Source: Pseudaminobacter soli (ex Li et al. 2025) (lineage in GTDB: Bacteria > Pseudomonadota > Alphaproteobacteria > Rhizobiales > Rhizobiaceae). Taken from it: DNA of 64,000 nt. A model generated the notes under the pieces. That model had not been told where the DNA came from. It saw nothing but the letters and a program-made list of their open reading frames with translations, and did not search any database. The translations under genes were made by a program, and so were the position numbers. Positions 36,740 to 44,892 of the stretch are shown here, piece by piece. The stretch spans positions 109,010 to 173,009 of the forward strand of contig NZ_JARXVF010000008.1 in the NCBI RefSeq assembly GCF_029892515.1. Reading direction: 5' to 3'. How positions within the stretch are numbered: position 1 is the stretch's first letter; the number at the start of each line of letters is the position of its first letter.

Positions 36740-38608
36740 TCATTCGGCGGCGATTTCCTTTTCGACCGGCGTGGCTTCCACCTCATGCGGCAGGAAGCCG
36801 CCGGACTGGCGCATCCACAACTGAGCGTAAAGTCCGCCGTGCGCGACAAGTTCCTCGTGCGAGCCCTGCTCGACGATCCGGCCCTTGTCCATGACGATCA
36901 GCCGGTCCATCGCCGCGATGGTGGACAGCCGGTGCGCGATCGCGATCACCGTCTTGCCCTCCATCAGCCGATAGAGGTTTTCCTGGATCGCCGCCTCGAC
37001 CTCGGAGTCGAGCGCCGAGGTGGCCTCGTCCAGGATCAGGATCGGCGCGTCCTTCAGCATGACACGGGCGATCGCGATGCGCTGGCGCTGACCGCCAGAA
37101 AGCTTCACGCCACGCTCGCCGACATGCGCCTCATAGCCCTTGCGGCCCTTGGCGTCGGCCAGCGTCGCGATGAACTCGCTCGCCGAGGCGCGGCGTGCTG
37201 CTTCCGCCATGGCCTCGTCGCCGGCATCGGGACGGCCGTAGAGGATGTTCTCGCTGACCGAACGATGCAGCAGCGAGGTATCCTGCGTGACCATGCCGAT
37301 CTGCGCGCGGAGCGAATCCTGCGCCACCGCCGAGATGTCCTGCCCGTCGACGGCGATGCGGCCGCTTTCGAGGTCGTAGAAGCGCAGCAGCAGGTTGACC
37401 AGCGTCGACTTGCCCGCACCCGAGCGACCGACCAGGCCGACCTTTTCGCCGGGCTTGATGGTCAGCGACAGGTTCTCGATGACGCCCTTGCCCTGGCCGT
37501 AGTGGAAGCCGATCTTGTCGAACTCGATCTCGCCCTTGCGGACCGAGAGCTCGGGCGCATTGGGCTTGTCCTCGACCAGCCGCGGCAGCGAGATCGACGT
37601 GATGCCGTCCTGCACCGTGCCGATGTTCTCGAACAGGCCGGAGACCTCCCACATGATCCACTGCGACATGCCCCAGAGCCGGAGCACCAGGCCGATGGCC
37701 ACTGCGACTGCGCCAACCGTGACGATCTCGTCCAGCCACAGGCTGATCGACAGCGCGCCGACCGAAATCAGCAGCAGCGAGTTGAGGCCGTAGACGACCA
37801 TGTAGAACTGCGTCACGAGACGCCCTTGCGCGTAGGCGGTTCGCATGAAATCGCTCATGCCCTCGCGCGCATAGGTGGCCTCCCGCTGTGCATGGGAAAA
37901 GAGCTTCACCGTCTGGATGTTGGTGTAGCTGTCGACGATCCGCCCGGTCATCAGCGAGCGGGCATCGGCCTGCGCCGCTCCGACCTTGCCGAGCCGCGGC
38001 ACGAAGAACCGCAGCGCAAGGAGATAGCAGACCAGCCACACCAGCAGCGGCGCCGTCAGCCGCCAGTCGGCCGAGCCGACGATGACCAGCACGCCCAGGA
38101 AATAGACGATCACATAGTTCAGCACCTCGACGAACTTGATGACCGTCTCGCGTACCGCCAGCGCCGTTTGCATCAGCTTGGCGGCGATGCGGCCTGCGAA
38201 CTCGTCCTGGTAGAAGGCCATCGACTGGTTCAGCAGGTAGCGATGCACCTGCCAGCGGATGCGCATCGGATAGTTGCCGAACAGCGTCTGGTACGTATTG
38301 AAGGACGACAGCGACACCGTCAGCGGCAAGGCGACGCCGACGACCAGCACCATGCCCGCAAGCTTCCACCACTCCGTCTGAAGGAACGTGGCCCGATCAT
38401 GCGCCGACAGCCAATCGACGATGTTGCCGAGGAAGCCGAACATCCAGACTTCCATGATGGCGATCAGCGCCATGGTAATCGCCGCGATCAGCACGAACGG
38501 CCAGGCGGGCTTCGTGAAATGCCAACAGAACGCGACCAGCGTCCGCGGCGGCTCGATGGGTTTGTCCGCGGGAAACGGATCCAGTCTTTGTTCAAACCAG
38601 CGAAACAT
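36740..38608 (-). CDS. ABC exporter, fused membrane and ATPase domains (first of a tandem pair)
   Basis: A 622-residue half-transporter, the same length as its neighbour: six transmembrane helices, then Walker A GRSGAGKSTL, signature SGGQRQR, Walker B ILILDEATSAL and H-loop AHRL. Near-identical ATPase segments in the two genes point to a tandem duplication; the membrane domains have diverged more, as expected for a heterodimer. The ATG at 38608 has AAGAGA at good spacing. It follows a hypothetical gene that ends only 22 bases upstream. Confidence 0.93.
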   Translation of the reverse strand: MFRWFEQRLDPFPADKPIEPPRTLVAFCWHFTKPAWPFVLIAAITMALIAIMEVWMFGFLGNIVDWLSAHDRATFLQTEWWKLAGMVLVVGVALPLTVSLSSFNTYQTLFGNYPMRIRWQVHRYLLNQSMAFYQDEFAGRIAAKLMQTALAVRETVIKFVEVLNYVIVYFLGVLVIVGSADWRLTAPLLVWLVCYLLALRFFVPRLGKVGAAQADARSLMTGRIVDSYTNIQTVKLFSHAQREATYAREGMSDFMRTAYAQGRLVTQFYMVVYGLNSLLLISVGALSISLWLDEIVTVGAVAVAIGLVLRLWGMSQWIMWEVSGLFENIGTVQDGITSISLPRLVEDKPNAPELSVRKGEIEFDKIGFHYGQGKGVIENLSLTIKPGEKVGLVGRSGAGKSTLVNLLLRFYDLESGRIAVDGQDISAVAQDSLRAQIGMVTQDTSLLHRSVSENILYGRPDAGDEAMAEAARRASASEFIATLADAKGRKGYEAHVGERGVKLSGGQRQRIAIARVMLKDAPILILDEATSALDSEVEAAIQENLYRLMEGKTVIAIAHRLSTIAAMDRLIVMDKGRIVEQGSHEELVAHGGLYAQLWMRQSGGFLPHEVEATPVEKEIAAE

Positions 38609-38629
38609 CTTCATTCTCTTCAAATCATG

Positions 38630-39082
38630 TCATGCGGCGCGCTTCAGCGGGCGCTCGCATGCATCTTCGGTCGTAATTTCACCGGCCTCGCCGGCTCCGC
38701 CTTTCGCAGCAGAGTCGGCCGCGCCAATGTAGGATATCGGGTCGGCCGCGCCGACCCTCTCGCACATCGCTCCTGACATGGTCGCGACAGGAGCTTTCAT
38801 GGGCACATCGCGACGGACGATTTCGCCAAGCCAGTCGATCAGTCGCCGTAGCGGCGAGCGATAGCCCGGATCAGGACCGGCGTCCCAGGGGTCGATATCG
38901 GGCAGGCCGCCGCGCCGCCGGTGTCCTTCATATGGGTGCTCGAGCGGCACGCGCGCACCCATGGCCAGCGCCCAGGCGGCCAGCTTTCGCTCGCTGCGGC
39001 TCAAGCCGCCGGCAGCGCGGCGGCCCGGATTGGAAGGCAGGTCAGACGGGGCATCGGGCCCCTTGGCAAACGGAAAAAACAT
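38630..39082 (-). CDS. Hypothetical protein, first full-length gene of the ABC exporter operon
   Basis: A 150-residue, proline/arginine-rich soluble protein (MFFPFAKGPDAPSDLPSNPG ... ARVPLEHPYEGHRRRGGLPDIDPWDAGPDPGYRSPLRRLIDWLGEIVRRD). No signal peptide or membrane helix, and no family I recognise. AAGGAATTTTGCG precedes the ATG. It lies between the leader-peptide region and the two exporter genes on one strand, so it should share their control. Confidence 0.65.
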   Translation of the reverse strand: MFFPFAKGPDAPSDLPSNPGRRAAGGLSRSERKLAAWALAMGARVPLEHPYEGHRRRGGLPDIDPWDAGPDPGYRSPLRRLIDWLGEIVRRDVPMKAPVATMSGAMCERVGAADPISYIGAADSAAKGGAGEAGEITTEDACERPLKRAA

Positions 39083-39157
39083 CGCAAAATTCCTTCGGGA
39101 ACGGAGAAACTGTTCCGGCGGAAATCGAGACGATGCTGTTTGGAAATGTCAGGAAGT

Positions 39158-39268
39158 AAAAAGCGTCGAACCGAAACCGCCGTCAGGCCTTACGGCCTCG
39201 GTGGAGCCAAAACATACGTACAGCCATGCTTTCCTCCTTCGGTTCGAGTTGACAATGCGGGCTCTATA
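39158..39268 (-). promoter_or_regulatory. Putative leader-peptide transcription attenuator of the ABC exporter operon
   Basis: Read on the minus strand: a -10-like TATAGA (39268-39263), then arm 1 TCGAACCGAA (39247-39238), the ribosome site AAGGAGG, a 14-codon frame (39227-39183), arm 2 TTCGGTTCGA (39175-39166, exact complement of arm 1), CGC and TTTTT (39162-39158). Arm 1:arm 2 would make a terminator enclosing the leader frame. A competing bulged hairpin uses ACCGA-GCCGU (39202-39192) with ACGGC-UCGGU (39183-39170). Ribosome occupancy of the leader would cover arm 1 and so favour read-through. The pieces are seen; the mechanism is inferred. Confidence 0.6.
39183..39227 (-). CDS. 14-residue putative leader peptide upstream of the ABC exporter operon
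   Basis: MAVRMFWLHRGRKA, then TGA. A near-perfect ribosome site (AAGGAGG, 5-6 bases before the ATG) is unusual for such a short frame and is the main evidence that it is translated. It is flanked by the inverted repeat described at 39158-39268. Codons 9-12 (His-Arg-Gly-Arg) overlap the competing hairpin. Aromatic residues and a basic end resemble ribosome-stalling leaders in general character only. Confidence 0.55.
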   Translation of the reverse strand: MAVRMFWLHRGRKA

Positions 39269-39363
39269 GACCCAAACGGCTCGAAAAGCCATGCCGGCCG
39301 GAAACTTTCTCGCCACAACAGGGCAATCGTTGCCATCAGGCAACAGATTAGCGGAGACGAATA

Positions 39364-39822
39364 TTGACCCAAGGCATCCGCATCGCGCTCTACCAGCCCG
39401 ACATCGCCGGCAATACTGGCACGATATTGCGCATGGCTGCCTGCTTCGGCCTTGCCGTCGACATCATCGAGCCAGCCGGCTTCGACCTCTCCGACCGCAA
39501 TTTGCGCCGGGCCGGGATGGACTATCTCGAAATGGCCGCCCTTAAGCGCCATGTCGATTTCGCGGCCTTCGATGCCTGGCGGATTTCCGAAGGCCGCAGG
39601 CTTGTCCTGTTCAGCACCAAGGCCACCCTGTCCTACACCGAATTCCACTACGCCGACGGCGACGTAATATTGTTTGGCCGCGAATCTGCGGGCGTACCCG
39701 ACCATGTGCACGACCGCGCCGACGAACGGCTTCTCATTCCCATGCGCGGCGGCGGCCGCAGCCTGAACCTTGCCCTGAGCGCGGCGATCGCCGCCAGCGA
39801 AGCGATGCGGCAGCTCGGCTGA
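39364..39822 (+). CDS. trmL: tRNA (cytidine(34)-2'-O)-methyltransferase
   Basis: A 152-residue SPOUT methyltransferase that modifies the wobble nucleotide of certain leucine tRNAs. Visible are IALYQPDIAGNTGTILRMAACFGLAVDIIEP, DYLEMAALKRHVDF, the knot segment VILFGRESAGVPDHVHD, and the SAM loop LLIPMRGGGRSLNLALSAAIAASEAMRQ. It starts at a TTG preceded by GGAG. It diverges from the exporter operon across a 280-base gap that holds the leader-attenuator region. Confidence 0.94.
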   Translation: MTQGIRIALYQPDIAGNTGTILRMAACFGLAVDIIEPAGFDLSDRNLRRAGMDYLEMAALKRHVDFAAFDAWRISEGRRLVLFSTKATLSYTEFHYADGDVILFGRESAGVPDHVHDRADERLLIPMRGGGRSLNLALSAAIAASEAMRQLG

Positions 39823-39840
39823 CAGGTCCACCACGCCCGG

Positions 39841-39883
39841 AGAATGATCCCGAAAAGCTGCAGACTTTTCGGACAAGATCATG
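39841..39883. repeat. Palindromic chromosomal repeat, copy 3
   Basis: Same element as at 10527 and 21087, with inner arms CCGAAAAG/CTTTTCGG and outer arms ATGATC/GATCAT. It lies 18 bases after the trmL stop. Confidence 0.82.
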
Positions 39884-40058
39884 CGGCAAAAACAAAAGCT
39901 TACAGCGCTGTTGTGATTCAACGTGCGAGCATCTTGACCCAAAACCACCGCAAACCGCCCAACGCGCCGTCCGCGCCGCGTCAGCCATCCCGCGATTGCC
40001 AGTCTCATGAACATCCATCCATCCTTCGATTTGCGTGCCGAAGGATGACCTGCTACAA

Positions 40059-40076
40059 CCTCAACTTAACTTTAGG
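40059..40076. promoter_or_regulatory. SoxR box
   Basis: CCTCAACTTAACTTTAGG matches 16 of 18 positions of the SoxR operator consensus CCTCAAGTTAACTTGAGG. It lies 18 bases before the soxR ATG. On the minus strand it sits in a 19-base spacer between TTGACC and TAGCAG, the same geometry as the E. coli soxS promoter; on the plus strand the promoter hexamers are poor. So it may repress soxR and drive leftward transcription. Confidence 0.75.
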
Positions 40077-40093
40077 TCAAGCTGGAATTCGTT

Positions 40094-40564
40094 ATGGTCA
40101 GGGAATTTACGGTCGGCGAAGTGGCAAGCCGCAGCGGCGTGGCGGTTTCCGCGCTGCATTTCTATGAAAGCAAGGGCCTGATCCGGAGCCACCGCACCGC
40201 CGGAAATCAGCGGCGCTACAGCCGCGACGTGCTCAGGCGCGTCGCCGTCATCCGTGTTGCGCAGGAAATCGGCCTTTCGCTTGCCGACATTGCAGCCGCC
40301 CTCGCCTCGCTGCCGGACGGCCGTACGCCGACGCGCGAGGACTGGCGGGTGCTGTCGGAAGGCTGGGCGTCCGATCTCGACCGGCGTATCCTGCAGATGC
40401 AGAAGCTGCGCGACGGCCTCACCGGCTGCATCGGCTGCGGTTGCATGTCGCTGGAGCACTGCCCGCTGCACAATGCGCATGACCGTCTCGCCGCCGAGGG
40501 CCCCGGCCCCAGGCGTCTGCTGGTCGAAACAGCAGGAAAGGCAGCGCCGCCTAGTCGGACGTAG
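40094..40564 (+). CDS. soxR: SoxR redox-sensing MerR-family regulator
   Basis: A 156-residue dimeric activator. The N-terminal MerR helix-turn-helix is [26 protein letters not shown] (5-30) with the Arg-rich wing. A dimerisation helix spans about 80-110. The [2Fe-2S] cluster cysteines are C112, C115, C117 and C123 ([12 protein letters not shown]). Outside enteric bacteria SoxR usually answers to redox-cycling compounds and controls a few export or modification genes. A SoxR box lies just upstream; no soxS is present. Confidence 0.95.
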   Translation: MVREFTVGEVASRSGVAVSALHFYESKGLIRSHRTAGNQRRYSRDVLRRVAVIRVAQEIGLSLADIAAALASLPDGRTPTREDWRVLSEGWASDLDRRILQMQKLRDGLTGCIGCGCMSLEHCPLHNAHDRLAAEGPGPRRLLVETAGKAAPPSRT

Positions 40565-40808
40565 GCAGGCGCCGGATGGTGAATTCGATGACGTCGCCGG
40601 GGCGTTCGAACCAGCTCTCGATGCTCGTCCAATAGGCCTGCTTCGGCCAGCGGTCGAACCACTCCTTCGCCTTGGCGCGCGCATCGGATCGCGGCAGCAC
40701 GTAGGTTTCGCGCAGGAAACCGTCGCGCGGCATGCGCGCACGCGCCGCCCGGCTCTCTTCGAGCCTCTTCTTCAGACCATCCAGTGGCGGTCTTGTCGGG
40801 GTACTCAC
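40551..40808 (-). CDS. Hypothetical protein of 85 residues
   Basis: A small basic soluble protein ([75 protein letters not shown]). A GTG preceded by AAGGAG (6 bases) is the best start; the open frame continues upstream without a better site. It overlaps the end of soxR by 14 bases on the opposite strand. The family is not recognised. Confidence 0.7.
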   Translation of the reverse strand: MSTPTRPPLDGLKKRLEESRAARARMPRDGFLRETYVLPRSDARAKAKEWFDRWPKQAYWTSIESWFERPGDVIEFTIRRLPTSD

Positions 40809-40926
40809 GAGGAACTCCTTGACCCAGATCACCAAGAGATTAGGGATCGCGGTGAAAAAATACGAGTCATTTGTGGATGCGCCCGTCCCTATGGAACTCA
40901 GGCATCCCTGATCAAGTGGAGTTGGT

Positions 40927-41841
40927 ATGGAACGCCCCGAAATCCCAGTCGGCTTGCCGGCCGACATCGAGGACAAGAAGGAAACGGCTCGTCAGTGGTT
41001 CGAGGAACTGCGTGACCGCATCCGCGCCGCCTTCGAACAGCTCGAGGACGAGGTAACCGGACCGCAGACCGACCGCGCGGCGGGCCGTTTCGAGCGGACC
41101 CCCTGGCAGCGCGACGAAGGCAAGGGCGGCGGCGGCATCATGTCGATGATGCATGGCCGCGTCTTCGAGAAGGTCGGCGTGCACACCTCCACCGTTTACG
41201 GCGAATTCTCGCCTGAGTTCCGCAAGCAGATGCCCGGCGCCGAGGAAGACCCGCGCTTCTGGGCAAGCGGCATCTCGCTGATTGCGCACCCCTGGAACCC
41301 GAACGTTCCAGCCGTGCACATGAACACGCGCATGGTGGTGACCTCGCGCCAGTGGTTCGGCGGCGGCGCCGACCTTACACCTGTGCTCGACCGGCGCCGC
41401 ACGCACGAAGACCCCGATACGATGGCCTTCCACAAGACGATGGAATTCACCTGCGGCAAGCATCCGGCCGTGGCCGACTACGCCAAGTACAAGGCCTGGT
41501 GCGACGAGTATTTTTATCTCCCGCACCGCAACGAGGCGCGCGGCATCGGCGGCATCTTCTATGACTGGCTGCACTCGCCCGAGGAAAAGGGCGGCTGGGA
41601 CGCCGATTTCCGCTTCACGCAGGATGTCGGCCGCTCCTTCCTCGTCGTCTACCCGCATCTGGTGCGCCGCAACTTCAACACCGCCTGGTCCGACGCCGAC
41701 CGCGACGAGCAGCTCATCCGCCGTGGCCGCTATGTCGAGTTCAACCTGCTCTACGACCGCGGCACGATCTTCGGCCTGAAGACCGGCGGCAACGTCAACT
41801 CGATCCTGTCGAGCATGCCGCCGGCGGTGAAGTGGCCGTAA
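40927..41841 (+). CDS. hemF: Oxygen-dependent coproporphyrinogen III oxidase
   Basis: A 304-residue enzyme converting coproporphyrinogen III to protoporphyrinogen IX with oxygen in heme synthesis. Family segments include [70 protein letters not shown], the conserved [13 protein letters not shown], and [21 protein letters not shown]. Length is typical. A GGAG ribosome site is in AAGTGGAGTTGGT. The gene stands alone. Confidence 0.96.
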   Translation: MERPEIPVGLPADIEDKKETARQWFEELRDRIRAAFEQLEDEVTGPQTDRAAGRFERTPWQRDEGKGGGGIMSMMHGRVFEKVGVHTSTVYGEFSPEFRKQMPGAEEDPRFWASGISLIAHPWNPNVPAVHMNTRMVVTSRQWFGGGADLTPVLDRRRTHEDPDTMAFHKTMEFTCGKHPAVADYAKYKAWCDEYFYLPHRNEARGIGGIFYDWLHSPEEKGGWDADFRFTQDVGRSFLVVYPHLVRRNFNTAWSDADRDEQLIRRGRYVEFNLLYDRGTIFGLKTGGNVNSILSSMPPAVKWP

Positions 41842-42091
41842 ACGGCCAACCACGCGTCGCTCAGTTCCCGAATTGATGACAAGTTGTCGGGCATCTCCTG
41901 TTGCCCGATGACGGATTGAAACACATTGTGATTGAAACTTGCCGTTTCGTCAGCCTGCTGTCATCGGCTTGCTTTGAACGGCAGATAATCGGTTTTCTCG
42001 GCTCGACTGACCGTCGGCCGATGGTTGTCCGTTTCCGGCGGCCAAACGCACCCTAGAATGTTGGTTAACTTTTCGCTGACAGTGTCCAGGC

Positions 42092-43027
42092 ATGGCAAAG
42101 AAAACGTTTATCGGCACCCTGTCCCTTCTGCTCGCCCTTGGCGTGGCTGGCGTCGCCAGCGCGCGCGACCTATCTGACTGCGAACGTAACGGATCGCAGG
42201 CAAGGATGGCTGCTTCGAGCACGAACAAGGAAAAACTGGTCGCCCCCCCCGCCAGCGCCTCCGGCTGTCCGGACCTTTCGGCCGATGCGAAGGCGGCTGC
42301 CCCCGCCGCCCAGCCTGATACGGCCAATGCGAGCCCCGCGCCGCAGGCTCCGGCAACTGGTGCCCTCCCCGCCGAGGTCGGCGCCAGCTCGATCATCCAC
42401 GCCAAGGATTTCACCGTGCTCGTCAAGCGGCCGGAAAATCCCTCGGCCGAAACGCTGGTGCTGCTGCACGGCTCGGGCGGCGACGAGACGACATTGATGT
42501 CTCTTGCCTCGCGCATGGCGCCGCGCGCAGTGCTGATGGGCGTGCGCGGCCGCGTCGTGCAGGACGGCAAGAAGCGCTGGTACAAGCGCATCACCCCTAC
42601 CCAGTTCGACCAGAACGACATCCGCGGCGAAGCCAACGCATTCGCCAATTTCCTCGCCGGCATGGTGAAGGTGAAGAAGCTCGACCTCGATCACACCACC
42701 TTCCTGGGCTACTCGAACGGCGCCAATCTGCTGGCCGCGCTTTCGGTGCTCCATCCGGGCCTGATCGAACGTGCGATCCTGCTGCGGCCGATGTCGGTGC
42801 TGGACAAAGTGCCTGAGGTCAGCCTGTCGGGCACGCGCTTCCTCGTGGTGGCAGGGGGGGCCGACCAGACCTACGCGCCTCTCGCGCCGGCGCTCGAAGC
42901 CATGCTGCGCGATCACGGCGCACGCCTGGAAGTGCGCACGATCAAGGCCGACCACGGTCTCGGCGACGAAGATGTCAAGGTCGTCGGCGATTGGCTGGCA
43001 CGTGCGAGCGCCGTGTCTTTGAACTGA
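42092..43027 (+). CDS. Secreted alpha/beta-hydrolase (phospholipase/carboxylesterase type)
   Basis: A 311-residue exported protein. The signal peptide is about 1-24 (ends ASA-RD). A low-complexity Ala/Pro linker spans about 40-95. The alpha/beta-hydrolase domain has oxyanion motif LVLLHGSGGDETT, nucleophile elbow GYSNGA, and candidate Asp/His late in the chain (VVAGGADQTY and KADHGLGDED). The domain resembles small carboxylesterases of the YpfH type, which are normally cytosolic, so the signal peptide and linker are notable. The substrate is unknown. Confidence 0.85.
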   Translation: MAKKTFIGTLSLLLALGVAGVASARDLSDCERNGSQARMAASSTNKEKLVAPPASASGCPDLSADAKAAAPAAQPDTANASPAPQAPATGALPAEVGASSIIHAKDFTVLVKRPENPSAETLVLLHGSGGDETTLMSLASRMAPRAVLMGVRGRVVQDGKKRWYKRITPTQFDQNDIRGEANAFANFLAGMVKVKKLDLDHTTFLGYSNGANLLAALSVLHPGLIERAILLRPMSVLDKVPEVSLSGTRFLVVAGGADQTYAPLAPALEAMLRDHGARLEVRTIKADHGLGDEDVKVVGDWLARASAVSLN

Positions 43028-43114
43028 CGAGCGCCCTCAAGAATCGAGTGGACGGACGCCCACAGGCAGCCTCATCTGGGCCGACGGCTGCTTCGCACGT
43101 CCGAACGAATAGAA

Positions 43115-43144
43115 AGGCCCGCGCCGGGGCACCGGAGCGGGCCT
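43115..43144 (-). terminator. Terminator hairpin between convergent hydrolase and His-rich genes
   Basis: AGGCCCGC (43115-43122) pairs with GCGGGCCT (43137-43144). On the minus strand the stem is followed by TTCTATTC. It most likely ends the His-rich gene. Confidence 0.6.
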
Positions 43145-43160
43145 GATCAACCGCTAAGCC

Positions 43161-43361
43161 TCACTTGCCGGAATGCTTATGAGCTTCGGTCGTGTGACGG
43201 TGGGCATGTTCGCTGTGTTCGACGGCGGCCGATGAGTGCTTTTTGGCCTCGTCGTGGCGTCCCTGTTCATGTTCATGCGCAGCGCTGCGGTGATGATGAG
43301 CAGCCGCGGCATGGTGGGCCGCGGCGTTGTGATGATGCTCTGATGCCGGGTGCTTTGCCAT
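43161..43361 (-). CDS. Histidine- and alanine-rich small protein
   Basis: A 66-residue protein in which roughly one residue in three is His, in clusters such as EHHHNAAAHHAAAAHHHRSAAHEHE and KHSEHAHRH-like repeats. It has no signal peptide. Such composition suggests metal (Ni/Zn/Cu/Co) binding or storage, but no known family motif is present. AAAAGGAAC lies before the ATG, and a terminator follows, so it is probably expressed. Confidence 0.65.
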   Translation of the reverse strand: MAKHPASEHHHNAAAHHAAAAHHHRSAAHEHEQGRHDEAKKHSSAAVEHSEHAHRHTTEAHKHSGK

Positions 43362-43492
43362 GACACGTTCCTTTTCCTGGTTGACAGGTGGCCAAACAAC
43401 AACCGTTTGCACCTAAGGTTCCACGCGCCCGAACGCGCAACCCGTCTCGGCAATGCCTCAGAAGGTCGGTCGGGGAAAATGGAAAGCGAGGC

Positions 43493-44197
43493 TCATCTAG
43501 TGAGGCACTTCCTGAGAAAATGCAGCCAAGTGTCGTTGCGCCGGATCGTCAGGCGCGGCAGGCCAAAGGAGTCGTCCTCCTTGCGGGCGCGCCGCCGCGC
43601 GGTTGTCGTGGCGTAATCATAGGCCGCATCGCGCGCGAGCTTGCGCATATCTCCATTCTCGTCGCCATAAGGATAGCAAAACGAGGTCACCGCTTCGCCA
43701 ATCATGTCCTGCAGTATCTCACGCGATAGCGCGATCTGCTTTCTTGCTTCCTCCCAGGGCACTTGCGGCAGATGCACATGGTCGAGTGTATGCGAGCCGA
43801 CTTCATGCCCGAGTGCCGCCCATTCCCGCATCTGGGCAACCGACATGCAGGGAGCCTGCACCCCGCCGAACGGAATATCCCAGGCATTTTGCCCGCCAAC
43901 CTGATTGGCGACGAAGAAATTGGTCGCCGTGAAGCCATGCGCTTGCAGCACGAGCAGAGCTTTTTCGTAGACGTTGAGAAAGCCGTCGTCGAAGGTGATT
44001 GCGGCCACTTTGCCGGTCTTTTCGCCTCGGATATAGGGCATCGCCTCGCGCAGCGATAAGCCCTGGTAGCCAAGCCGCTTCAGCCAGTTCATTTGCCGGC
44101 GGAACGCGTCGGGATGAACGATCATGCTGCGAAACGGCACCCGCCGGACAGGCGGAATATCGATCTGGTGATAGAGAAGGATCGGTACGAACACCAT
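43493..44197 (-). CDS. Polysaccharide deacetylase (NodB-homology family)
   Basis: A 234-residue CE4-type protein: MVFVPILLYHQIDIPP at the start, catalytic metal motif AAITFDDGF, SHTLDHVHLP with the two metal His, and CYPYG near the end. It removes N- or O-acetyl groups from an envelope or exported glycan. The ATG at 44197 fits the family; a GTG at 44227 is possible. The 5' end abuts and overlaps a truncated GT25 gene. No signal peptide is visible. Confidence 0.85.
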   Translation of the reverse strand: MVFVPILLYHQIDIPPVRRVPFRSMIVHPDAFRRQMNWLKRLGYQGLSLREAMPYIRGEKTGKVAAITFDDGFLNVYEKALLVLQAHGFTATNFFVANQVGGQNAWDIPFGGVQAPCMSVAQMREWAALGHEVGSHTLDHVHLPQVPWEEARKQIALSREILQDMIGEAVTSFCYPYGDENGDMRKLARDAAYDYATTTARRRARKEDDSFGLPRLTIRRNDTWLHFLRKCLTR

Positions 44198-44672
44198 TTC
44201 CGGCAAAGACTTCCGCCCCTGTTTCACGATCTGCGCGAAAAGGCAAACGGATGAAGTCGCCAGATTTCAGATGCGAGCAGGCCGTCGCAAAAGCGGCACC
44301 AAAGCCGGCGTTCAAAGCGACATCATCCTCGATGACGAGGCCTGCATCGAGGTTCTGGGTTACGATGGCCTGCCAGGCCTTCCGATGTGAAAGGAAACAG
44401 GCGATCTCGTTGGTGCTCAATGCAAACGGGTAGCGCGGCCGGTGCAATTGGCGGCGATAGACGCGGTCGATCTCAGGCTTCGACAAGGCGAGACTATCCA
44501 CGGCGTCTATGATTTCCGCTTCGACCGGAAGTTCGGCAACCAGGCGACTTACCTGTTCACGCCGGTTCTCTGCCCGCTTCAAATAGATGATGAATGCTTT
44601 GATTGTCTTCTGGGACGAGTGAGATTGACTTTCCGTCGACGAAACAGCACCGCCCATCATCTTCGCATCCAA
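44198..44672 (-). pseudogene. 3'-truncated glycosyltransferase family 25 gene
   Basis: The N-terminal half of a GT25 (LPS-type) glycosyltransferase is plain: IKAFIIYLKRAENRREQVSRLV, STNEIACFLSHRKAWQAIV, and GLVIEDDVALN with the acidic site. After SGDFIRLPFRADRETGAEVFAGNG the family sequence stops and the frame runs out of phase through the deacetylase gene to 43803. About 100 residues of the usual C-terminal half are missing. A deletion that joined it to the deacetylase gene is the simplest reading. Confidence 0.7.
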
Positions 44673-44892
44673 AACGTGTTGCTAATATTTCCAAGCCAGC
44701 GGAATAATCCTGCGAGCCGCAATAGCGCCCGTCTATCAGAAATCAATAAAAATGCGACAGGCTTTCTTCGGAGTACTTTCGGGGAAGCCAATCCAGAGCG
44801 CGCCGATATCGACGGCGCCAAGAGCCCGCCGACGATCCCAACCACGGTTTCACCGTGGTCGACGGCTACCTACCTCAGCGTGCCTGCGCCCC

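Noticed and set aside
36785..38776. A 663-codon frame antisense to the first ABC exporter
   Set aside because: Same reason; it mirrors the codon pattern of the exporter gene and shows no domain.
39190..40014. A 274-codon minus-strand frame antisense to trmL, starting near the SoxR box
   Set aside because: Most of it is the shadow of trmL and it passes through a palindromic repeat. Only the possibility of a leftward SoxR-driven transcript is kept, as a finding.
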